64,000 nucleotides of DNA, taken from WTAW01 sp964406575 (lineage in GTDB: Bacteria; Acidobacteriota; Aminicenantia; Aminicenantales; Aminicenantaceae). Every line of letters begins with the position of its first letter. Positions within the stretch are counted from its first letter, which is position 1. Shown here one piece after another: positions 58,475-64,000 of this stretch. The notes beneath the pieces are model-generated. The model was not told the DNA's origin. It ran no database searches and was given only the letters and a program-made list of their open reading frames with translations. A program made the translations under genes and the position numbers. The stretch lies in assembly GCA_964406575.1 (NCBI GenBank), contig CAYOSH010000010.1:54291-118290 (forward strand). The letters are read 5' to 3'.

Positions 58475-59314
58475 TCACCTCATTCGCCAGTTTGGTGATT
58501 CAGGCCCCTTCCAGCTCCATCTTTTCACCCATTCAAGATAGAGCCTCTCGAAGTGCGCCCATGGCTCGGGTTGCAAAATTTGTTTCAATTCCTGGTAACA
58601 ATAGACAATTTGGTTGTCATTGTCACGGAAAATTTTTTCGGTGGGAAGCCCGAGCTCCCGGGCCATAACAGCTCGCTCAAAACTCTTCCTGTACTCTTGA
58701 AGATGGCCCAGGACCTGTGACTGGAGATAATGGAAATAGCCACAGCTCAGATCTTTGCTGACAAGCTTGTCGGTTGTCTTGAGGAGTGCGGTGAGATATT
58801 TTTCTTTGGCGGCATTATCCGCTCCAAGAGCCTTGCTCAGCTCGATCTCGACATGGTTCTGGGCGGCCAAGAGTGTGATGGGTTTGAATTTCGACCTGTC
58901 GAGCAATGCCTTGAATATTTCCGAAGCAGTTCCGGCGAGCCCCATCTCTTGAAGGGTGGAGGCTAGCCCATAAAGCGAGAGTTGGGAAGCCCACTCCTCT
59001 CCTTTCTCGAATCCTAAGGCATTGGCCTTGAGGAAGCTGTCCTTCGCCTCTTCCCAAAGATCCAAATTCAGCTCCGCCAAACCTTTGATCATGTAGGCCT
59101 GCGATGAGGGATCTTCCCGCACCTGTTGTTCGGATTCCTCCTTAGCCCGCTTAAAGGAAGCTATGGCTTTCTCGGTTTGATAACTGCGTGCGAAATCTTC
59201 CCCTTTGGCGTAATAGAGTTTGGCGTCTTTCAAATGCGACGTGCAGGAGGAGATGTTAAAACAGAGGGCAGCGGCAAAAATAATCCTGACAAAGGAGAGT
59301 ATTGTTCTCTTCAT
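58475..59314 (-). CDS. TPR-containing lipoprotein, unknown function
   Basis: 279 residues. Lipobox ISSC gives Cys24 after the hydrophobic segment FVRIIFAAALCFN. The mature protein is helical with tetratricopeptide-like pairs: KDAKLYYAKGEDFARSYQTE, AYMIKGLAELNLDLWEEAKD, SFLKANALGFEKGEEWA, ASEIFKALLDRSKF. The last third resembles no motif I know. Located 3 bp upstream of mtnA. It may be a periplasmic scaffold protein. Confidence 0.75.
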   Translation of the reverse strand: MKRTILSFVRIIFAAALCFNISSCTSHLKDAKLYYAKGEDFARSYQTEKAIASFKRAKEESEQQVREDPSSQAYMIKGLAELNLDLWEEAKDSFLKANALGFEKGEEWASQLSLYGLASTLQEMGLAGTASEIFKALLDRSKFKPITLLAAQNHVEIELSKALGADNAAKEKYLTALLKTTDKLVSKDLSCGYFHYLQSQVLGHLQEYRKSFERAVMARELGLPTEKIFRDNDNQIVYCYQELKQILQPEPWAHFERLYLEWVKRWSWKGPESPNWRMR

Positions 59315-59329
59315 CTGTTTATCCTAATC

Positions 59330-59409
59330 GGTCAGATCGAGGAGCTGACCCTACATTGCCGGTCTGTTGATCGTTCCTCTCTCTAATCGGTCAGCCCGGA
59401 GAGCTGACC
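59330..59409. repeat. Two family C hairpins with compensatory changes
   Basis: 59330-59350: outer arms GGTCAG and CTGACC, followed by CTACATT. 59389-59409: outer arms GGTCAG and CTGACC with a different interior. Both are 21-nt hairpins whose outer stem differs from the GGTCC/GGACC type at 57293 but retains pairing (two covarying positions). Confidence 0.75.
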
Positions 59410-59448
59410 TATCAATCCATTAACCACAATTTTTAGCCAGAGATTTTT

Positions 59449-60036
59449 TCAGCCATCTGACTCTTTGAGTTGTTTATCCAGAACCTCCTGGAGTGACCTC
59501 TGCACTTCGCTCTCCACGAGAAGGGTTGTGCCGAGAGAAGCCAGTTCATCGGCAATGGCTCTTAAGGCTGCAAAAAACCTTGGCTGCCCTTTAATAGTTT
59601 GGATATCCTTTTTTGCACAACCGACCCGTGTCTCAAAATCCTGGACGATCTTTGCAAAATCCTTGGCTGCGATCTCCTCCTGGAAAAGCGCTGAAAGAAA
59701 AGGATCGTCAAGGCCGAAAATGGGATACAGCCGGGTGAAAGCCGCTCTCAAGGCTTCCCAATCCCCGGTCCGCATTTCTTTGGCAAAAGCCTTTCTTAGC
59801 ATTGGATGACTTGAAAAAAAATCCAGGATAAAATCGTTGGGTTTTGTTTCGATATAATCAGGATCGGGCCAAACTTGCCAGGATAGAATACTCTCCTCCC
59901 ACTCCTCGGGCTTCCTCATGGCCCAGATGAGCGCTGCGGAAAGAAGAGGAAAATAGAGGTGTGCGCTCTTGGGGAAGAACTCCCTCAACAACCGCACGGC
60001 GCCTGAGACGATCTTTTCGACAGATTTGTCTGTCAT
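59449..60036 (-). CDS. Uncharacterised soluble helical protein, 195 aa
   Basis: Start at 60036 with GGGAG upstream; the in-frame ATG at 60165 adds a tail with no ribosome site. No signal peptide or membrane segment. Mostly helical: SVEKIVSGAVRLLREFFPKS, ALIWAMRKPEEWEESILSWQ, DWEALRAAFTRLYPIFGLDD, EEIAAKDFAKIVQDFETRVG. The C-terminal segment after KGQPRFFAALRAIADELA is polar. I do not recognise a family. It is on the same strand as lepA, about 150 bp downstream of its 3' end. Confidence 0.6.
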   Translation of the reverse strand: MTDKSVEKIVSGAVRLLREFFPKSAHLYFPLLSAALIWAMRKPEEWEESILSWQVWPDPDYIETKPNDFILDFFSSHPMLRKAFAKEMRTGDWEALRAAFTRLYPIFGLDDPFLSALFQEEIAAKDFAKIVQDFETRVGCAKKDIQTIKGQPRFFAALRAIADELASLGTTLLVESEVQRSLQEVLDKQLKESDG

Positions 60037-60188
60037 GCTGCTCCCGCACTTCTTTACATTATTCGCCGAAATCCCTGATGATTTTCTTTTGAATAGTACA
60101 AGGTGAATCTCTTTTACCACATTCTCAATGAAAATCCAATGGCAAGAATAAGAGATTCCCGCCATTCGACTTTTTTTTATGAAAAAGG

Positions 60189-61979
60189 TTACCTTAGTTT
60201 GAGGAGGGCGAGGAAAGCTTCCTGAGGGATCTCAATCTGCCCGACTTTTTTCATCCGTTTTTTCCCGGCTTTTTGCTTTTCCAAAAGTTTCATCTTCCGC
60301 GTATAGTCTCCGCCATAAAGCTTGGCCAAAACATCCTTGCGGAAGGGTTTTATAGTCTCGCGGGCGATGATCCGCTTTCCCTGTGCTGCCTGTAGAGAGA
60401 CTTCGAACTGCTGCCGGGGAATGAGTGTCTTCATTTTTCCGACAAGAGCCCGCCCGAGACCAACAGCTTTATCTTGATGGACAACGAGTGAAAGGGCATC
60501 CACAGGCGCTCTGTTCACTAGGATGTCTAGTCTGACCAGCGGGGATACCCTGTATCCGACAACCTCATAATCCATGGACGCATAGCCCTGCGAAACGGAT
60601 TTGAGCTGATCGTAAAAATTAAAGACCACTTCGTTCAAGGGGAGGAAATAAGTCAATAAGATCTTCTGAGTGCTGATGTATTCCATCTTTTTCTGTTCGC
60701 CCCGGTTTTCGGTGAGCAATTTCAAAACAGCTCCCAGATACCTATCCGGAGTGAGGATCAGTGCTTCGATGAGCGGCTCCTCGATTTTCAGGATCTCAAT
60801 CTGTGCAGGAAGTTGAGAGGGGTTGCGCACTTCGGAAACGGTGAGGTCTTTTTTTGTCACCCGGAAACTCACGCTCGGGGCCGTGGTGACGAGGTTCAGG
60901 TCAAACTCTCTTTCCAGTCGTTCCTGGATAATCTAGCGGTGAAGAAGCCCCAGAAATCCACAGCGGAATCCCATGCCGAGAGCAGGGGAATTCTCCGGTT
61001 GATAGTGGAAGGAAAAATCGTTGAGCCTGAGTTTCATAAGAGCCTTGCGGAGATCCTCTATGCTGCTTTCTCCGGCAGGGAACATTCCGCAGAAGACCAT
61101 GGGCTTTGCTTCTTGAAACCCGGGAAGAGCCTTGACGGCCGGCCTGCTTTTTTCCGTGATCGTTTCGCCGATGCGAGCATGGCTGAGGTCCTTGATTCCT
61201 GCGATGATGTATCCCACTTCGCCCGCAACCAGGCGATCTTTCACTGCGAATTTCGGGGTCAAATACCCCACCTCCTCCACTCCATACACAGCGTTCTGCG
61301 CCATCAGTTCGATGGAGGCACCCGTGTGGACCGTTCCCTCAAATACACGAACGAGCACTATCACACCGCGGTATGAATTGTACCAGGAATCGAAGAGAAG
61401 AGCTTTGAGCGGAGCGTGGGGATCACCTTGAGGAGAAGGAATGCGCTCGACAATGGCCTCGAGGATCTGGGGGATGCCTTGTCCAGTCTTTGCGCTGCAG
61501 AGGATCGCTTCGCTCCTGCTAATGCCGATGATTTGCTCAAGTTGTTCCAAAGTGGCGTCAGGGTTCGCCTGAGAAAGGTCGATCTTGTTGATGACGGGAA
61601 TGAGAGCAAGGTCGTTTTGGAGCGCAAGGTAGGTGTTCGCCAGGGTCTGTGCCTCGACACCCTGTGAGGCATCGATCACCAGAAGCGCACCTTCGCAGGC
61701 GGCTAAACTCCGGGAGACTTCATAGGAAAAATCCACATGTCCGGGAGTGTCGATCAGATTTAGCACATAATCCTCTCGGGATTCACTCATGTAATGGAGG
61801 CGGGCAGTCTGAGCTTTTATGGTAATCCCCCTCTCTCGCTCCAGGTCCATGGTGTCAAGCACCTGCGCTCTTAGCTCCCGTGCGGATAGGGCTCCTGTGC
61901 GTTCTAAGAGACGGTCGGCGAGTGTGGATTTCCCATGATCGATGTGGGCTATGATCGAAAAATTCCTGATATTCTTCAT
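60189..61979 (-). pseudogene. lepA: lepA (EF-4), full length but interrupted by one in-frame TAG
   Basis: Ribosome-associated GTPase that back-translocates stalled ribosomes. The start ATG at 61979 (KNIRNFSIIAHIDHGKSTLA); the ATG at 62075 only translates a REP element. G1 AHIDHGKST, G2 RGITIK, G3 DTPGHVDF, G4 NKID, G5 SAK are intact. The frame runs 348 codons to GFLGLLHR, then TAG at 60933-60935, then continues in the same frame as IIQERLEREFDLNLVTTAPS to the normal C-terminus IPQEAFLALLKLR, for 596 codons in all. The TAG replaces the Glu usually found in LLHxEIIQERL, a single G-to-T change. So the gene is either recently inactivated or a sequencing error. Confidence 0.93.
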
Positions 61980-62032
61980 CGTTAGCATACACATGAAAAG
62001 ACATACTGCCTGCATAAGCCCTTTTGATGTAG

Positions 62033-62070
62033 GATCTGTTCCCCGAACGGGCCGTTTGGGAAACGATAGC
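62033..62070. repeat. Family C mirrored hairpin pair upstream of lepA
   Basis: 62033-62053 has arms GATCTGTTC and GAACGGGCC, preceded by TGTAG (the reverse-orientation tail of this family), directly followed by a degraded forward hairpin around CGTTT-GGG-AAACG. The order matches the pair at 57345-57381. Confidence 0.6.
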
Positions 62071-62157
62071 TGCACTTTATTCTATCATAACTCCCAGCTA
62101 TAAAACGTAAGTCCCTCATTTCCATTCCCAAGGATTAAATCTTATTTCATCATGAAG

Positions 62158-62176
62158 GATCGTTCGGGAAGCGGTC
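62158..62176. repeat. Family C hairpin, degraded
   Basis: GATCGTTCGGGAAGCGGTC, partly paired, followed by TCTGCATCTAAATT, similar to the CTACATTATAAT tail of better copies. Confidence 0.5.
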
Positions 62177-62220
62177 TCTGCATCTAAATTGAACAGCACG
62201 GTTGTCCTGTTGTTCGTTTT

Positions 62221-62270
62221 CGCAATCACCAATGGGGACACTCTATCGCCACCTATCAAAGATTTAGGGA
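62221..62270 (-). repeat. Family B element, reverse-oriented copy
   Basis: On the minus strand: TCCCTAAATC followed by TTTGATAGGTGG, then GAGTGTCCCCATTGGTGATTG and CG. It shares both end motif and core with 49024 and 1716, in opposite orientation. No other element or gene is seen in 61980-62364 apart from the REP copies and the tatA promoter. Confidence 0.55.
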
Positions 62271-62288
62271 TTCTCCCTAGAGAGGCTA

Positions 62289-62317
62289 TTGACTTTTCAT
62301 GAGGGGAAGAGTACCTT
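62289..62317 (+). promoter_or_regulatory. Candidate promoter of tatA
   Basis: TTGACT, 17-bp spacer, TACCTT (62312-62317), 48 bp before the ATG at 62365. Modest match. Confidence 0.4.
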
Positions 62318-62364
62318 CTTTATGAATCATTCAGGATAAATCGTAACTCCTCAAGGAGGTTTTC

Positions 62365-62562
62365 ATGTTTTTATTCGGACCCGTCGGCCCCACAGAACTT
62401 CTCCTGATCGTTCTGATTATCGTCATCATTTTTGGCGCAAAGCGACTGCCCGAGCTCGGAAAATCCTTAGGAGAGGGCATCAAGAATTTCAAAAAATCCA
62501 TCGGTGGAAAAGACGAAGAACCCAAGCCGCCCACGGATGACACCCCTCCTTCTAAGGAATAA
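62365..62562 (+). CDS. tatA: Sec-independent protein translocase subunit TatA/TatE
   Basis: 65 residues with AAGGAGG upstream. It begins with the phenylalanine-glycine-rich N-terminus FGPVGPTELLLIVLIIVIIF (transmembrane helix), then the amphipathic helix FGAKRLPELGKSLGEGIKNF and an acidic tail with KDEEPKPPTDD. These are the hallmarks of TatA, which forms the pore for folded-protein export with TatC. No tatC gene is present in the window. Its stop overlaps the next ATG by one base (TAATG), so the downstream methyltransferase is translationally coupled. Confidence 0.95.
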   Translation: MFLFGPVGPTELLLIVLIIVIIFGAKRLPELGKSLGEGIKNFKKSIGGKDEEPKPPTDDTPPSKE

Positions 62563-63830
62563 TGAAGCGGACGCTCGAAAAACTCGATCAAGACCGCAAA
62601 GACAAAGAGATCGCGCTTTCCCAAAAGATCGAAGAGATTCAGAAACAGTCAGAGGTATTCAAAGAGACCCAGAATCCACAAAAGCTCCAGCATCTTGTTT
62701 CACGCCTTGAAGAAATCCTGACATCCATCAAAGAGACTTCGTCTAAGAAGCGCAAATCTCCCTTCACCCTGTCTTCCAAGAGATTTTCACCCGAAGACTT
62801 CTCTCAAAGAGACTCAAACCAGCAGGCTCTTGTCGTTTTCAAGGAACTCCAACGCCAGGTTGATTTTTACTCAACGCACGTGCAAGAACTCTCCTCAGCC
62901 CTCGCTGAGTTGATCCTGATGAGCGTCGCTCTCACCGATGCGAAGGATAAACAATGGGATGCCCTGAGCAACAACCATGTGGCCATGATCTTCAAGAGCC
63001 TGGAATGGCGAGTGGATCAACTCGATGCACAGTACAAAGATGCCAACATGCTGATGAAGAAGTTTTTGGAACTCAGAGAAAAATTGATTCAGCTCACCGC
63101 TCTGCTGGGAGAGAAAAAAATGCCGACACCGAGCCAGGTGGGTGAGATTCTTCAACCGTTGGAGGATTGGCGGTACACAGGGTTCGAGAACCGATTCAGG
63201 GGCTCTGAAGATGCCGTCAAGACCCAATTGGAAGCGTATCTATCCTTTTTCAAGAAAGGCAATAAAGTCGTGGACCTGGGTTGTGGCCGTGGGGAATTTC
63301 TCGACCTCCTGAAAAGCAAATGGATCGAGGCCGAAGGAATCGATATCAACGAACAGATGGTGAGCATCTGCAAGGATAAAGGATTGGCCTGCCGGAAGGG
63401 GGATATTCTTGAAAAACTGACAGAGTACGAAAACGGCGCGCTAGGAGGGATTTTCTCCTCTCAGGTCATCGAACACCTCCTGCCTCCCTATCTGAAGAGA
63501 TTGCTGGAGCTTGCCTATATCAAGCTGGGGCCCTCTGCGCCCATCGTTCTTGAGACGATCAATCCCACTTCGGTGTTCGCGCTTGTCCAGATCTATCACT
63601 TGGACATGTCTCACAAACAGCCCATCCACCCGCAAGCTCTGAAGTATCTGCTCGAGAGTTCAGGGTTTGAAGATGTCCACATCCAGTATGCAGCACCCCT
63701 GGAGGAGGAAATGCTGAAAACACTCCCGGGTGCGGATGAACAAACGGCCCTCCTGAATCAAAACATCGACATCCTGAATAAGCTCTTGTATGCACCCCCA
63801 AATTACGCGGCGATAGGCTATAAAAAATAA
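62562..63830 (+). CDS. SAM-dependent methyltransferase with coiled-coil N-terminus (WbdD-like)
   Basis: 422 residues. The first ~120 residues are charged and helical, likely a coiled coil. The class I methyltransferase fold then starts near 230: VVDLGCGRGEFLDLLKS (SAM motif), IEAEGIDINEQMV, FSSQVIEHLLPPYLKRLLEL and VLETINPTSVFALVQIYHLD. The latter two blocks resemble the methyltransferase of the O-antigen chain-terminating kinase/methyltransferase WbdD and related proteins. It may cap polysaccharide chains. It is co-translated with tatA, an unusual pairing with no obvious functional reason. Confidence 0.85.
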   Translation: MKRTLEKLDQDRKDKEIALSQKIEEIQKQSEVFKETQNPQKLQHLVSRLEEILTSIKETSSKKRKSPFTLSSKRFSPEDFSQRDSNQQALVVFKELQRQVDFYSTHVQELSSALAELILMSVALTDAKDKQWDALSNNHVAMIFKSLEWRVDQLDAQYKDANMLMKKFLELREKLIQLTALLGEKKMPTPSQVGEILQPLEDWRYTGFENRFRGSEDAVKTQLEAYLSFFKKGNKVVDLGCGRGEFLDLLKSKWIEAEGIDINEQMVSICKDKGLACRKGDILEKLTEYENGALGGIFSSQVIEHLLPPYLKRLLELAYIKLGPSAPIVLETINPTSVFALVQIYHLDMSHKQPIHPQALKYLLESSGFEDVHIQYAAPLEEEMLKTLPGADEQTALLNQNIDILNKLLYAPPNYAAIGYKK

Positions 63831-63874
63831 AAGGTATTAGTCATTTTCTCTATTCAAGAACCAGGTGGCCTATG

Positions 63875-64000
63875 TAAGCATCCTTATTTGCGTGATAAGG
63901 GCATTAGACGTAAAAAAGAGGGAGTCACTGTCCTTATGAGTCGGATGGAGGTGGGTGGGGGGGTTTACGACGAATATGGACTGTGACGAACTCCTGCTAT
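63875..64000 (+). repeat. Family A dispersed element, copy 3 (reaches the window edge)
   Basis: 126 nt to the edge of the window. It begins TAAGCATCCTTATTTGCGTG and ends GAACTCCTGCTAT at position 64000, where copy 2 also ends, so it is probably complete. Perfect CCTTAT/ATAAGG hairpin; GTCACTGTCC and GGACTGTGAC retained; the G-run is seven bases long. Located 44 bp after the methyltransferase stop. Confidence 0.85.

Noticed and set aside
57194..58498. A 434-codon open frame on the plus strand across mtnA and the REP cluster
   Set aside because: It runs antisense through a clearly recognised mtnA and repeat hairpins, and its composition has no protein-like blocks.
60933..60935. TAG as a reassigned sense codon
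   Set aside because: Only one such in-frame stop occurs and other genes end normally, for example the radical SAM gene with TAG, so a genome-wide recoding is unsupported.
61980..62075. A longer lepA start at 62075
   Set aside because: The extra 32 residues translate a family C repeat, and LepA proteins start at KNIRNFSIIAHIDHGKST.
1..64000. CRISPR arrays, tRNA or rRNA genes, phage or IS genes
   Set aside because: No regularly spaced repeats, no cloverleaf-type sequences, no transposase or integrase motifs found by reading the window.

Overview
The window looks like a metagenome-assembled scaffold from a diderm, probably anaerobic bacterium related to the Acidobacteriota, with Aminicenantes-like lineages my best guess. 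This is inference. The signs are a von Willebrand protein of the 'VWFA-related Acidobacterial' type, a PadR regulator coupled to an orphan FtsX/MacB-type permease with a prefix domain, many outer-membrane barrels (FadL, two small barrels, TolC), lipoproteins, fused isobutyryl-CoA mutase, GH116, and no rRNA, tRNA, phage or IS genes. The assembly carries one 100-N gap at 11478-11577, flanked by an exact 55-bp duplication.

Layout. 0.2-1.6 kb: FadL-type porin. 1.9-5.9 kb: a five-gene Na+/H+-pumping oxidoreductase operon that mixes Rnf-like and Nqr-like subunits and lacks NqrA, RnfB and RnfC. 6.2-9.1 kb: PadR plus permease. 9.3-18.0 kb: B12 radical SAM enzyme, sulfotransferase, GAF/HD-GYP phosphodiesterase, GT-C glycosyltransferase, GT2, and the CDP-sugar pair RfbG/RfbF. 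18.2-18.6 kb: two divergent small ORFs. 18.7-23.4 kb: fused isobutyryl-CoA mutase with its TetR regulator, a strong promoter and palindromic operator, and a flavoredoxin. 23.4-32.4 kb: secreted S9 peptidase, barrel proteins, DUF5654 protein, GH116 glycosidase, NYN nuclease-like protein. 32.6-38.8 kb: lipoprotein glutamate-racemase homologue, PurM, VWFA protein, HEMMH metallopeptidase-like protein. 38.8-42.1 kb: an ECF sigma / anti-sigma-HEAT / DUF4097 x2 operon closed by a textbook terminator. 42.2-50.7 kb: giant FAD/FeS oxidoreductase, amidohydrolase lipoprotein, enolase-superfamily epimerase, GT2, TolC. 51.3-56.2 kb: two tandem paralogous GT-C membrane proteins. 56.2-63.8 kb: TsaD, MtnA, TPR lipoprotein, LepA broken by one in-frame TAG, TatA, and a WbdD-like methyltransferase.

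How the genes fit together. The organism seems to degrade branched or fatty acyl compounds (FadL, IcmF, FAD/FeS oxidase), peptides (S9 peptidase, epimerase, amidohydrolase) and glycosides (GH116). It conserves energy through the Nqr/Rnf-like pump, and decorates its surface using several glycosyltransferases, a sulfotransferase, CDP-sugars and a polysaccharide-capping methyltransferase.

The least explained content is intergenic. Family A is a 126-128-nt element present three times in the same orientation (78, 34721, 63875), whose segments can form mutually exclusive hairpins. Family B is a ~50-130-nt element with terminal inverted repeats and a GTGTCCC core. Family C is a set of ~21-nt REP-like hairpins with clear compensatory changes, often in mirrored pairs sharing one arm. 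These elements, the mosaic Nqr/Rnf operon and the exported racemase homologue are the best candidates for new biology here.
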